Of a DNA stretch of 32,481 nt, positions 7,280 through 15,625 are shown piece by piece; positions within the stretch are counted from its first letter, which is position 1, and every line of letters starts with the position of its first letter. This stretch comes from CAZECE01 sp964510525. Lineage in GTDB: Bacteria > Pseudomonadota > Gammaproteobacteria > Pseudomonadales > JANQJO01. The DNA is taken from NCBI GenBank assembly GCA_964510525.1, contig CAZECE010000019.1, positions 1 through 32,481 on the forward strand, given 5' to 3'. Below the pieces are notes generated by a model that saw only the letters and a list, made by a program, of their open reading frames with translations, was not told the origin of the DNA and searched no databases. The translations under genes and the position numbers were made by a program.

Positions 7280-8011
7280 GTGTTGGTCACCACCATCGGC
7301 TCGCCTCGAAAGTCTCAAGGGCTGACCATGGTTGAGATGTTGGTGGTGACGGTATTAATTGCCATCTTATCGGCGGCCGTGGTGCTGACTGTTGATTTTG
7401 GTTCAGATGCTAAAAAAATTCGTAAGATCGCGGAAACACTCCATAACCAGTTACTCTTGGCGCAAGATGAAAGTTTATTTTCTGGAGACCTGATTGGCGT
7501 AGAGGTTTTTGAGAATGGCTATCGGTTTGTGCAGTGGTACACCCCTCAAGGTTTTCAGGGCAATGTGACTGAAATCACGGATGCCAGTGGGGCTGAAGGC
7601 GTATCACCTGATGACTTAGGTGATGGTGTGGTATTAGAGGGCAGCGAAGTAGAGGCTCCACCTCTTGAAGCCGGATATTGGGAGCCTGTTTCAGGCGATC
7701 CGATGCGCACTACCTTTTGGTTGCCTGAGGCGTTTAAGTTTGTATTAGAGGTCGAAGCCAGTCAAATCACGCTTCCTGAGTTGTTAGAAGAAGAACAAGA
7801 AACGGAAGCCTTGGCACAGTTAGATTTTCAAAATCCGGAACAAAACCCATTTCAGCCCGCTATTTTTTTCTTACCAACGGCCGAAACCACGGAATTTAAA
7901 CTGACCCTTTATGTGGAGGACAACGCAGAGCTAGATTATGTGATTACCTCCGACTTGATGGGCCGCATTCAATTGGTTCGTCCGGGCGAGCCGACTGAAG
8001 AGGTTTATTAA
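7280..8011 (+). CDS. gspH: Minor pseudopilin GspH
   Basis: The product is 243 aa, longer than the usual 150-200. A 14-residue leader ends in Gly before LTMVEMLVVTVLIAIL, with Glu at +5. The rest fits the GspH beta-rich head. It contains acidic stretches, notably around residues 165-185 (LPELLEEEQETEA), which may explain the extra length. The start is GTG at 7280 (or TTG at 7283) with only a weak AGGCG upstream, 13 bp after gspG, so coupling is likely. GspH sits below the pseudopilus tip. The identity rests on the prepilin signature, operon order and size; the head domain is poorly conserved in general. Confidence 0.9.
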   Translation: MLVTTIGSPRKSQGLTMVEMLVVTVLIAILSAAVVLTVDFGSDAKKIRKIAETLHNQLLLAQDESLFSGDLIGVEVFENGYRFVQWYTPQGFQGNVTEITDASGAEGVSPDDLGDGVVLEGSEVEAPPLEAGYWEPVSGDPMRTTFWLPEAFKFVLEVEASQITLPELLEEEQETEALAQLDFQNPEQNPFQPAIFFLPTAETTEFKLTLYVEDNAELDYVITSDLMGRIQLVRPGEPTEEVY

Positions 8012-8013
8012 TC

Positions 8014-8394
8014 ATGTTTAGGGCTCGCGTTGTTGGGTTTACGTTGCTGGAAGTAATGATTGCGATGGCCATCATTGGGTTGGTGGTCGCTCAATTGAGC
8101 TCAGCGATCGGGCAAAGTCATTTTGCTTTGAATCGTTTAGAAGAGAAAACCCTCGCTCATTGGGTTGCTATGAATAAGATGACCGAAATTCAGGTAACCA
8201 AAGCCCGTCCGAAGTTGGGTTCAAAGGAAGATTGGGTGGAGATGGCCAATCGGGAGTGGAAAATCACAACCAAGGTGACGGCAACAGAAACAAAAGGGTT
8301 GCATTTGGTCGAAGTGAGTGTGGGTTTTCGGGATTCAGAAGGCACAATCACGTTACTGCGCGGCCTGAAGGGGCAGGGGTGGGAGAGTGGTTAA
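8014..8394 (+). CDS. gspI: Minor pseudopilin GspI
   Basis: The product is 126 aa, normal for GspI. A very short leader (MFRARVVG) precedes FTLLEVMIAMAIIGLV, with Glu at +5. The region around residues 45-55 (HWVAMNKMTEIQ) matches the family pattern of an Ala/Asn-rich helix followed by a short beta domain. It begins 2 bp after gspH and overlaps gspJ by 8 bp. GspI nucleates the I-J-K tip complex. Confidence 0.94.
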   Translation: MFRARVVGFTLLEVMIAMAIIGLVVAQLSSAIGQSHFALNRLEEKTLAHWVAMNKMTEIQVTKARPKLGSKEDWVEMANREWKITTKVTATETKGLHLVEVSVGFRDSEGTITLLRGLKGQGWESG

Positions 8395-9028
8395 AACCAA
8401 GGGTTTTACTCTGATTGAGCTGATTGTGGCGGTGTCGATTTTTTCGATTATCTCTACGGCGGCCTACTTTTTTATCAGTAATGTGTTGAACGCGAACGAG
8501 CGCAGTGAAGACGTCGCAGCGCAATTGGTTGACTTGCAAAAAGGCATGCGCTTAATGCAGCAGGACTTTGAGCAACTGGTGAATCGCCCGATCCGGGATG
8601 CGTATGGCAGCACGCAGCCTGCATTCAGCTTGCAAGCGGACACAGGGGTCACCTTTACTCGTTTAGGGTGGCCTGTATTGCCTATGGTACAAAGCCCTCG
8701 TAGTGAAGTCTTGCGGGTGCAGTACGAGTTGGATGGCGAGCGTTTGATGCGCCGTTATTGGCCTATTCCAGATCAAGCCGATGATCCTAAGGTCAGAGAG
8801 ATGGTGGTGTTTGATGAGGTGAAGCAGTTTTCTCTGCGCTTGTTGTATGAGGGCACTCAACCAGGGCCTCAATGGGCACAAACATGGCCAGACGCCTTGT
8901 CGGATGCTGTGTTACCACAAGCCATTGAGGTACTGATAGAGCTGCCGCGATATGGTGAGATAAAACGCTTGTTTCGAGGTAGCCACTCCAATGCAATCAG
9001 GGCTGTAACAGACGATGAAAGCGTTTAA
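8387..9028 (+). CDS. gspJ: Minor pseudopilin GspJ
   Basis: The product is 213 aa, as expected. The GTG start lies inside the end of gspI. The leader is six residues (MVKTKG) before FTLIELIVAVSIFSII, with Glu at +5. The motif LQKGMRLMQQDFEQLVNRPIRD (split here as LQKGMRLMQQDFEQL then VNRPIRD) is characteristic of GspJ. The protein ends with a beta-rich segment and overlaps gspK by 14 bp. GspJ joins GspI and GspK in the tip. Confidence 0.95.
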   Translation: MVKTKGFTLIELIVAVSIFSIISTAAYFFISNVLNANERSEDVAAQLVDLQKGMRLMQQDFEQLVNRPIRDAYGSTQPAFSLQADTGVTFTRLGWPVLPMVQSPRSEVLRVQYELDGERLMRRYWPIPDQADDPKVREMVVFDEVKQFSLRLLYEGTQPGPQWAQTWPDALSDAVLPQAIEVLIELPRYGEIKRLFRGSHSNAIRAVTDDESV

Positions 9029-10115
9029 TTGCCACGAATTTCAACGTGCCCCTCGAAAGCAATCAGGGACGGCTCTGATCAGTGTCTTATTGATTTTTTT
9101 TGTGGCGACCTATATCACGACGGAAATTTTAGATCGCGTGGATCAATCGATTCGTCGCACGTCTCACCTCATAGCCCAGGATCAAGCTTATGTGTACGCT
9201 GTATCGGCAGAAGAGCTGGCCATGCAGATTTTGCTCGAAGACCTGAAAAAGGACAAAGAAGACAATGACGGTGGCGCAATCATTGATGATTTAGATGAAA
9301 TGTGGGCGCAACAGGTCTGGTTTCCACTGCCGGGTGGGGGCATCAGTGCAGAGCTGAAAGATGCTCAAAGTGTGTTTAATCTCAATGCGTTTCAGAGTCG
9401 CCCAACGTTTGCAGCCAAGCTGTTACGGCGTTACATGGAAGATCGTGAGCTGTTTGAAGACATTCAAGAGCGAGAAGTTTTCATTGCTTCTATTCAGGAT
9501 TGGCTGGATGCCAATGAAGAGCCTCAAGGAGAAGGTGCGGAAGATTATTATTATATGGGGCTTGAAACACCTTATCGTGCAGCAAATGCGCCGTTTGTTA
9601 GCCCTTCAGAATTACGACTGGTACGAGGAATGCTGCCACTTCAATACTACCCACTGGCTCCTCAGTTAATGGTTTTACCTGAAAGTACGCCATTAAACAT
9701 CAACACACTCGGTGATGCTTGGATAGAAAGTTTACCCAATATAGAAAATCCTGAAGAGATTATCGAGGAGCGCTCGTTAGAGCCTTTTGCTTCCGTAGAC
9801 GAGGCCTTGTCAGGCAGTGTCGTTCTTGACGAAGAAGATATTGATGAAGAAGAGAGTGATGAAGGCGAGATTGATGAAGAAGAGGAAATCGCTGAAACCG
9901 ATAGCAATCAATCTTTCGATCTTGATTTTTTCAGTGTGAACAGCGAATACTTTAATCTGATTGTGGACGTGACCATTGATGAACGGCAAGTTCGATTGAG
10001 CAGTTTGATCTATCGACCGCTGTCTCCCAGTGCTGAAGAACCACTCATTGTGCTACAACGGTCTAGACTACATTATTATGCACCGAGTTTTGCGGATTTG
10101 CCCCCAGAATCATAA
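9015..10115 (+). CDS. gspK: Tip pseudopilin GspK
   Basis: The product is 366 aa, in range for GspK, the large tip pseudopilin. The leader ends at Gly18, followed by TALISVLLIFFVATYI without Glu at +5, as is normal for GspK. The alpha domain is recognisable from SIQDWLDANEEP, the YRAANAPFVSPSELRLV segment and the STPLNINTL strand. Between about residues 265 and 300 there is a run almost entirely of Asp, Glu and Ile, which I read as a species-specific acidic insertion. The C-terminus returns to the family pattern (SEYFNLIVDVTI). It starts inside gspJ. Confidence 0.95.
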   Translation: MKAFNCHEFQRAPRKQSGTALISVLLIFFVATYITTEILDRVDQSIRRTSHLIAQDQAYVYAVSAEELAMQILLEDLKKDKEDNDGGAIIDDLDEMWAQQVWFPLPGGGISAELKDAQSVFNLNAFQSRPTFAAKLLRRYMEDRELFEDIQEREVFIASIQDWLDANEEPQGEGAEDYYYMGLETPYRAANAPFVSPSELRLVRGMLPLQYYPLAPQLMVLPESTPLNINTLGDAWIESLPNIENPEEIIEERSLEPFASVDEALSGSVVLDEEDIDEEESDEGEIDEEEEIAETDSNQSFDLDFFSVNSEYFNLIVDVTIDERQVRLSSLIYRPLSPSAEEPLIVLQRSRLHYYAPSFADLPPES

Positions 10116-10148
10116 GGTTGAGTGTTATTTAGACTTTCGGAGAATTAA

Positions 10149-11600
10149 ATGTCAGAAATGATCGTCGTGAGGTTGCCGCAAGAGGTGATATACCAAACCC
10201 TGGTGGGTGATATGTCCGTTGAGTGGAGCCTGTTTAATGATGGAAAAATGCTGGCCAAGCCTCAGAAGACACCCATTTTTGATTTATTTGATGCCATGCC
10301 TGAGCCATTTAAAAGACGAGGCAAAGTCAATGTCTCTGTGCTTGCCCCTGCGGAATGTTTTCTGTTTGCTTCTGTTGAACTTCCGGCAGGACAAACAAAA
10401 TACTTGCAAAAGGCCATCCCGTATTTACTCGAAGAGCAGTTGGCTGAGCCTGTTGAGGAATTGCACTTCGCTATTTTCGGAAAAATAAAAGGTCAGAAAG
10501 GCCAGAAAGGTCAGAAAGTGCCTGTGGGCATGATACGTAAAACGTTATTGCAAAGCTGGCTGGATCTTTTTGCTGAGCAGCATTTTAATGCGACGGCAGT
10601 GGTGCCAGATATGCTTTGTTTACCCTGGTGGCCGGATCATTGGCAATTATTGTTAGCAGGCAATCGTGTGATGGTTAGAACGGGGGCTTATGATGGCTGG
10701 TGCAGTGCTGTTGGCCAGTTACCCATCTTTTTAGACGCCTCTTTGGAAGAATACAAAGCCAGCGCTCAAGCAAAAGGCTCTAGTGCGCGAGAAGGCTCTA
10801 GCGGGCGAGAAGGCTCTAATGAGAATGAGGCAAAGCTTTCTGAGTTGGACTCTGAAAACCTGAGCGGAGCCGAGTCTTCTTTGGTGATTAACCTGGCGTG
10901 TGAGCAGCATAATAAAGTGGCCGGTCGTGTTCTGGATGCATTAAAAGCGGAGGTAACGGCGACCACGCAGGAGATGAATGTTGATGTTGTCCGACAGGCG
11001 CTCGATATGCCCGTTTTTGAGGTGTTAGGGGCTGGGTTAATGAAAGCCCAAATTGAAAAAAAATGTCCGAACATCCTTCAGGGTGATTATAAATCAAAGG
11101 CGATTCGTTCTCCGTCGAAAATTCGCTACCACACCTTTGCTTGGGTGGCGTCTATTTGGTTTGTTTGTTATTTGGGCGTAACACTGACTCAAGGTTTTTA
11201 TTTTGATAAGCAAGCGATGGCGTTGTCGACTGAGGCTAAGTCGCTCTATCAAGAAATCTATCCTGATGAAAAACGTATTGTTAATTTAAGAGCTCAATTG
11301 AAATCAAAACTGTCGACCAATAAAGGCAATAAGGGCGTTGATTTTTTGGGGCTATTGCACCCTATTGGTGAACAGATGGCTCAGATGTTAGCGAAAGACA
11401 ATGAGGCTGTTGAAATTAACCGAGTCACCTTTCGGCAAAAATCGGGTGTTGTTCAAATGGAACTGGTATTCAAATCATACCCTTATGTTGATGAGTTAAA
11501 AGGCTTGATTGAGCAGCAAGGATTGGTGGCCTTGATTGATGGCGCTAACAAGGGCTCTAAAGATAAAATCAAAGCTCGATTGAAGGTTTCGGCTTCCTAA
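10149..11600 (+). CDS. gspL: Type II secretion protein GspL
   Basis: The product is 483 aa, longer than the usual 380-430. The N-terminal cytoplasmic part has the actin-like GspL fold, including YLQKAIPYLLEEQLAEPVEE written in two halves: YLQKAIPYLLEEQL and AEPVEELHFA. A single membrane helix lies at about 330-350 (FAWVASIWFVCYLGVTL). A periplasmic ferredoxin-like domain follows. GspL links ATPase GspE to GspM. The extra length is partly due to two repeat-bearing linkers: Lys-Gly-Gln repeats at about 114-122 and Ser/Gly/Glu/Arg repeats at about 209-226. The ATG has GGAG seven bases upstream. Confidence 0.93.
   Translation: MSEMIVVRLPQEVIYQTLVGDMSVEWSLFNDGKMLAKPQKTPIFDLFDAMPEPFKRRGKVNVSVLAPAECFLFASVELPAGQTKYLQKAIPYLLEEQLAEPVEELHFAIFGKIKGQKGQKGQKVPVGMIRKTLLQSWLDLFAEQHFNATAVVPDMLCLPWWPDHWQLLLAGNRVMVRTGAYDGWCSAVGQLPIFLDASLEEYKASAQAKGSSAREGSSGREGSNENEAKLSELDSENLSGAESSLVINLACEQHNKVAGRVLDALKAEVTATTQEMNVDVVRQALDMPVFEVLGAGLMKAQIEKKCPNILQGDYKSKAIRSPSKIRYHTFAWVASIWFVCYLGVTLTQGFYFDKQAMALSTEAKSLYQEIYPDEKRIVNLRAQLKSKLSTNKGNKGVDFLGLLHPIGEQMAQMLAKDNEAVEINRVTFRQKSGVVQMELVFKSYPYVDELKGLIEQQGLVALIDGANKGSKDKIKARLKVSAS
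10488..10514 (+). repeat. 9-bp in-frame tandem repeat inside gspL
   Basis: AAAGGTCAG, AAAGGCCAG and AAAGGTCAG are consecutive and encode Lys-Gly-Gln three times, with a partial unit after. The reading frame is preserved. Confidence 0.95.
10774..10827 (+). repeat. 18-bp in-frame tandem repeat inside gspL
   Basis: AAGGCTCTAGTGCGCGAG (10774) and AAGGCTCTAGCGGGCGAG (10792) differ at two positions. A third unit at 10810 keeps only the first half. They encode a Gly-Ser-Ser-x-Arg-Glu-type linker in the cytoplasmic part of GspL. Confidence 0.95.
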
Positions 11601-11624
11601 CGTAAATAACCGAAACAAATAAAA

Positions 11625-11656
11625 AAGTATGTTGAGGATAAAGTATTTTGAGGATT
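11625..11656 (+). repeat. 16-bp tandem duplication carrying the gspM ribosome site
   Basis: AAGTATGTTGAGGATA (11625-11640) and AAGTATTTTGAGGATT (11641-11656) match at 14 of 16 bases. Each contains GAGGAT. The second copy is correctly spaced for the gspM ATG at 11664. Confidence 0.92.
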
Positions 11657-11663
11657 TTGTGAC

Positions 11664-12152
11664 ATGCAAGCGATAATAGAAGATCAGTTGAAGTCGGCAT
11701 TGCAAGCTTGGGATCAGTTATCCTCTCGTGATCGCTTGGCTTTAAAATTATTGGCGGTTGTTTTGGCAGTGGCCTTCATTTACTTGGTAATATGGAAGCC
11801 GATTACCGGATTTAAAAACAGTGCTCAGAGTCGCTACGAGTCTGCCAATGAGTTGTTGGCGATGGTTAGCAGTCAAAAAGCGCAAGGTGGCCGTGCGGGA
11901 GCGGGCCGTTTTAAAGGGTCATTGGTTAGCTTGGTTACCCGTTCGTCTCAGCAAAATAAACTGACGATATCTCGATACGAGCCAAAAAATAATAACAGTA
12001 TGCGGGTTTGGTTTGAATCGGCTCAATTTAATGCCTTAATGCGTTGGTTAAATGTGTTAAACCAAACGCACGGCATTCAAGTGAATGACATTACCATTGA
12101 ACAGGGAAAGGCGTCCGGGCTGGTCCGAGCTAACGTCGTCCTTGAAAAATAA
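11664..12152 (+). CDS. gspM: Type II secretion protein GspM
   Basis: The product is 162 aa, normal for GspM. A short cytoplasmic segment with WDQLSSRDRLALK precedes one membrane helix (about 27-47, LLAVVLAVAFIYLVIW). The periplasmic part is the family's small ferredoxin-like domain. GspM dimerises and binds GspL. No gspN follows; 11 bp later comes the ExeA-type gene. The ribosome site is the second GAGGAT of a tandem duplication. Confidence 0.93.
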   Translation: MQAIIEDQLKSALQAWDQLSSRDRLALKLLAVVLAVAFIYLVIWKPITGFKNSAQSRYESANELLAMVSSQKAQGGRAGAGRFKGSLVSLVTRSSQQNKLTISRYEPKNNNSMRVWFESAQFNALMRWLNVLNQTHGIQVNDITIEQGKASGLVRANVVLEK

Positions 12153-12163
12153 TGTAGCGAGCT

Positions 12164-14005
12164 ATGTACGAAAAATACTTTGGCCTGAAAGAAATACCCT
12201 TTTCAATCGCGCCAAACCCCAGATACCTCTATATGAGCGAGCAGCACCATGAAGCCCTCGCTCATTTAGTCTATGGTGTTGAAAAAGACGGCGGCTTCAT
12301 CCTGCTGACGGGTGAAGTGGGGACCGGGAAAACCACCGTCTGCCGCTGCTTCTTAGAGCAACTGCCGGCTGATTGTGAAGTCGCTTTTATTCTGAACCCC
12401 AAATTGACCATCGTGGAATTATTGGCAACGACCTGTGATGAGCTGGGTATCTTTGTGGATCCTGAAAAACCGACCACCAAAGTGTATTTAGATGCCATTT
12501 ATGATTATCTGTTGGCGGCACACGCGAATGAAAAAAAAGTGCTGCTGATTATTGATGAAGCTCAAAACTTATCGGTGGATGTGCTAGAGCAAATTCGCCT
12601 ACTCACTAATTTAGAAACCAATCGTCGCAAGCTGTTACAGATTGTGTTGTTAGGCCAACCCGAGCTTCGAAAGCTATTTGAATTACCGGAGCTGCGGCAG
12701 TTAGCGCAACGCATAACCGCCAGATACCATCTTAAGAATCTGAGTCTCACTGATATACAGGCTTATGTTCAGCATCGATTGGAAGTAGCGGGTTGCATGG
12801 AGCCGTTGTTCCCTTTAAGTGTCATTAAGTTGCTAAGACGCTACTCTGGCGGCATACCGCGTTTGATTAATGTCTTGTGTGATCGAGCCTTGTTGGGCGC
12901 CTTTGCTGAAGGGGCGCGAGTGGTCGATAAAAAAATGATGAAAAAAGCCGCTCGAGAAGTGATGGGTAATAAAGGCAATTTAAGTGAAGTGATGATGGGC
13001 CAAGTGCGAACCAAAATTCGATTCAAGCTGGCGTTGAGTGCGTGTCTTTTTATTGCTGCGGCCTTAGTTGCTCTGATGGACGTGGTGACGCGCGAGGAGG
13101 GACAATCCAAAACGGTTGTGAGTTCGCCCACTAAAGAGTTAAGCCAAGCAGAGGATTTATTTAATAGCCCAACACGCTCAGAAGTAACGTCGCGTCTTGA
13201 TACTCAAACACAAACTGAGTTGGAAAAAGAAAAAGCCATTTTAGCCAGCATCCAACCGCAGCCCATACCCCCGCAGCTGGAAGATGACCCAATGGTGGAA
13301 GCCTTATCGCGGCAAATTGCGGCTGTTGAGTCGGTGATTCCACGAAGCCGATCTCAAGATATTCGGCCAGAGCAGCAATGGAAAAAAAGTCAGTTGGCGT
13401 CGCTATCGAGAAGCGCTGAGGGGACTTACAGTCAAGCGTTTGCGGTATTGTTGCAAGTATGGGGGTTTGAGTTTTCGAACCCTTCGCAATTACGCCAACC
13501 TTGTGAACACGTAAAAGCGGTCAAGATGGCGTGTGTCAAAGGGGGAAATAAACGTATTCAAGACTTGTTGGAGTTCAATCGGCCGGCTATTGTGACATTA
13601 CAGTACGCCGATAATCCGAAAACCTATGCCGTGCTGAGAAGTTTAAGCAGCGATCAGGCTATCCTATTTTCTAAAAACTACGAGCATCGGCTCCCTTATG
13701 ATTCGTTTGTACGCTTTTGGACAGGCGAATTTACTCTAGTCTGGCAGCAGCCTCCTGAGTTTTACGGTACGATTGTGCCGGGTACCATTGGGGGTGAGGT
13801 AAAGTGGTTTGCTGAGCTTTTGGGGTCTGTGTTAAACGACCGAGCCTTGAAACGATCGGTATCCTATTATGATGAGAAAATGGTTGCTAAGGTAAAAAAA
13901 TACCAGCGTCGTAAAGGTCTTGATCCAGATGGCGTCGTGGGGGCTAAAACAATTATGGCGTTAATGTCGGATACTAATCCTAAAATTCCGGTTCTGGAAA
14001 AATAA
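12164..14005 (+). CDS. exeA: ExeA-type AAA ATPase with peptidoglycan-binding domain
   Basis: The product is 613 aa. The N-terminus (YFGLKEIPFSIAPNPRYLY) and AAA core are characteristic of ExeA/GspA: Walker A at about 50-57 (GEVGTGKTT) and Walker B at about 126-135 (VLLIIDEAQN). A membrane helix lies near 286-306. A C-terminal peptidoglycan-binding domain (about 540-605, including KKYQRRKGLDPDGVVGAKT) would lie in the periplasm. In Aeromonas, ExeA with ExeB helps secretin ExeD assemble across the peptidoglycan. The next gene is the GspB partner. It is somewhat longer than the Aeromonas protein (about 547 aa), mostly in the Ser/Glu/Gln-rich linker after the membrane helix. The ribosome site is weak. 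Confidence 0.93.
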   Translation: MYEKYFGLKEIPFSIAPNPRYLYMSEQHHEALAHLVYGVEKDGGFILLTGEVGTGKTTVCRCFLEQLPADCEVAFILNPKLTIVELLATTCDELGIFVDPEKPTTKVYLDAIYDYLLAAHANEKKVLLIIDEAQNLSVDVLEQIRLLTNLETNRRKLLQIVLLGQPELRKLFELPELRQLAQRITARYHLKNLSLTDIQAYVQHRLEVAGCMEPLFPLSVIKLLRRYSGGIPRLINVLCDRALLGAFAEGARVVDKKMMKKAAREVMGNKGNLSEVMMGQVRTKIRFKLALSACLFIAAALVALMDVVTREEGQSKTVVSSPTKELSQAEDLFNSPTRSEVTSRLDTQTQTELEKEKAILASIQPQPIPPQLEDDPMVEALSRQIAAVESVIPRSRSQDIRPEQQWKKSQLASLSRSAEGTYSQAFAVLLQVWGFEFSNPSQLRQPCEHVKAVKMACVKGGNKRIQDLLEFNRPAIVTLQYADNPKTYAVLRSLSSDQAILFSKNYEHRLPYDSFVRFWTGEFTLVWQQPPEFYGTIVPGTIGGEVKWFAELLGSVLNDRALKRSVSYYDEKMVAKVKKYQRRKGLDPDGVVGAKTIMALMSDTNPKIPVLEK

Positions 14006-14015
14006 GGGGTGGAGT

Positions 14016-14828
14016 GTGTCTTATATTTTAGAAGCGCTTAAAAAATCAGAAAGAGAACGGAAAAGCAAAGCTGAATTGCCCGATTTGCAAAGTCTTTATG
14101 TGCCTTCTGCTCAAAAAAAGACGGTGCAGCCATTGTGGTTTTTAGTGATCTTCATTTGTGTGTGTAATCTGTGTTTTTTGGGATTTTGGCTGTATAAAAA
14201 TTATTGGGTTGATGATGATATTACCGATAAACATTTTACCGATAAAAAACGAGCAGCGGATGAGTTCTTTCAATCGACGCAGCCGAGTCCATCACTCCCT
14301 GACTCATCTACTGGCTCATCACCTAGCTCGGGCTCTCAGCGACAACCTGAATTGATTAAGGTGCCTGATATCCCCTTAACTCAGCCTGTGGCGACTTTAC
14401 AGAAAATTCCTGCCTATGAGCAAGAATACAGTGCACAAGAATACCGTGAGCCGTACAGAGAACCTCAAGACAGTGGATTATCCGATATCGAATTAGCGGA
14501 AGGTGAAACACTGATTCAGCCCAGGGCTGCAAATAAGGCAAGAGTGGCAAAACCCGCTCAAGCAGCGGATTCTTGGGAATCTATTCCACGCTTAAAAGAA
14601 TTATCGACATCTTTTCAGCGTCAGATTCCGGATTTGGTTTTTTTATCGCATATGTATTCTGGCGATTCTGCATTACGGTCGGTTGTTATTAACGGCGATT
14701 TGCTGAGAGAAAAGGACGTGATTACTGGGGACCTGATAGTAGAGGGGATTTATGAGCAGGGGGTGGTTTTGCGGCTTTCTGGACAGAAATTTCGGGTGTC
14801 TGTGCTGGAGGATTGGTCTTTTCGCTAA
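14016..14828 (+). CDS. gspB: GspB/ExeB-like secretin assembly partner
   Basis: The product is 270 aa. The N-terminus (MSYILEALKKSERERK) is the hallmark of GspB/ExeB. A membrane helix lies at about 39-60. A Ser/Pro/Gln-rich periplasmic linker follows, then a C-terminal T2SSB domain (about 205-270, with FLSHMYSGD, VVINGDLLREKD and the final strand FRVSVLEDWSFR). The GTG start has a strong GGGGTGGAG ribosome site. Ten bp separate it from the ExeA gene, matching the known exeAB pairing. It appears to be the last gene of the T2SS run. Confidence 0.94.
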   Translation: MSYILEALKKSERERKSKAELPDLQSLYVPSAQKKTVQPLWFLVIFICVCNLCFLGFWLYKNYWVDDDITDKHFTDKKRAADEFFQSTQPSPSLPDSSTGSSPSSGSQRQPELIKVPDIPLTQPVATLQKIPAYEQEYSAQEYREPYREPQDSGLSDIELAEGETLIQPRAANKARVAKPAQAADSWESIPRLKELSTSFQRQIPDLVFLSHMYSGDSALRSVVINGDLLREKDVITGDLIVEGIYEQGVVLRLSGQKFRVSVLEDWSFR

Positions 14829-14888
14829 AACGGCCGTTACAATTGTCAAATATGAATCGTTTGTTTGGTATTGGTCGTATTTTGATTT

Positions 14889-14933
14889 TGTTCAGAGTGG
14901 TTCAGGTTAGGTTCAGCAGGCTCTGATTATAGT
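14889..14933 (+). promoter_or_regulatory. PhoP-box-like promoter of the phoPQ operon
   Basis: GGTTCA occurs at 14899-14904 and 14910-14915 separated by five bases, an 11-bp period. PhoP boxes are (T/G)GTTTA-N5-(T/G)GTTTA, so each half differs at one position (T to C). A third half-site, TGTTCA, lies at 14889-14894. The second half ends 12 bp before a TATAGT -10 element (14928-14933), the usual spacing at PhoP-activated promoters. The operon downstream encodes a PhoP-like regulator, so this fits autoregulation. Confidence 0.6.
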
Positions 14934-14976
14934 GTGGGTACTGTTACAGACAATGACTCATCTAAGGAGCTGAACG

Positions 14977-15582
14977 ATGAAAACCAAACAGATAAACACC
15001 AAACAGATAAGCAAAAAGTCTAATTCAACAAAAGTACTGGCGGCAGGGGTGTTAGGTGCGGTATCCCTGATGAATATAAATCCTGCTTTTTCAAGAGGTT
15101 ATGCTGATGCCCCGGTGTTTTATGAATACGCTAAAGTGGTGGAATCGACCCCCATTTATGAAACGCGCTATTCCAACACCCCCCGGCAATCGTGTTGGTT
15201 AGAAGAAGAGGTACGGTATACCCCTTCCAGAAGCCATGGGCACGGCCTGTCTACTGGGGCGGTATTGGGGGGTATCATCGGTGCGGCCGTAGGCAATGAA
15301 TTAGGGCATGAAAAGCGCAATAAACAAGTGGGTGCTGTCGCTGGGGCGTTATTAGGGGCCTCTATTGGTCGGGACGTTAGCGCCAAAGGCCATCGAGGGT
15401 ATCGCACTCAAACGCGTCATCAGGTCGAAAAGTGCGACACTGTCTATGATCGAACCAAGGAACAGGTGATCACAGGGTACGATGTTGTGTATCGTTATAA
15501 GGGGGATACCTACCACATGCAAACCCCTTACCGACCGGGTCGTAGAGTCAAACTAAAAGTTCAATTTGAACCTGTTATTTGA
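14977..15582 (+). CDS. Glycine-zipper 2TM (17-kDa antigen-like) envelope protein
   Basis: The product is 201 aa. A long basic N-terminus with a hydrophobic segment (about 19-38, ending NPAFS) looks like a signal peptide without a lipobox. The middle has a glycine zipper, GAVLGGIIGAAVGNELG (about 89-105), then GAVAGALLGASIG (about 114-126), as in the Rick_17kDa_Anti/2TM family. The C-terminus is beta-rich and basic with two Cys. Such proteins sit in the outer membrane or periplasm, and their functions are little known. A strong AAGGAG ribosome site is present. It is the first gene after the PhoP-like box and precedes the PepSY, phoP and phoQ genes, so PhoP control is likely. Confidence 0.85.
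   Translation: MKTKQINTKQISKKSNSTKVLAAGVLGAVSLMNINPAFSRGYADAPVFYEYAKVVESTPIYETRYSNTPRQSCWLEEEVRYTPSRSHGHGLSTGAVLGGIIGAAVGNELGHEKRNKQVGAVAGALLGASIGRDVSAKGHRGYRTQTRHQVEKCDTVYDRTKEQVITGYDVVYRYKGDTYHMQTPYRPGRRVKLKVQFEPVI
14983..15012 (+). repeat. 15-bp in-frame tandem duplication at a gene start
   Basis: ACCAAACAGATAAAC and ACCAAACAGATAAGC are adjacent and encode Thr-Lys-Gln-Ile-Asn and Thr-Lys-Gln-Ile-Ser in the signal-peptide n-region. Confidence 0.93.
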
Positions 15583-15625
15583 GGGGTGAGGTATTAACAA
15601 ACAGTGGTGTGTTAGTCAGTGGTTT

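Noticed and set aside
9662..9907. Open frame on the minus strand inside gspK, very Ser-rich
   Set aside because: It is the antisense of the Asp/Glu-rich stretch of gspK (GAA/GAT codons read as Ser/Ile codons). It has no ribosome site or family features.
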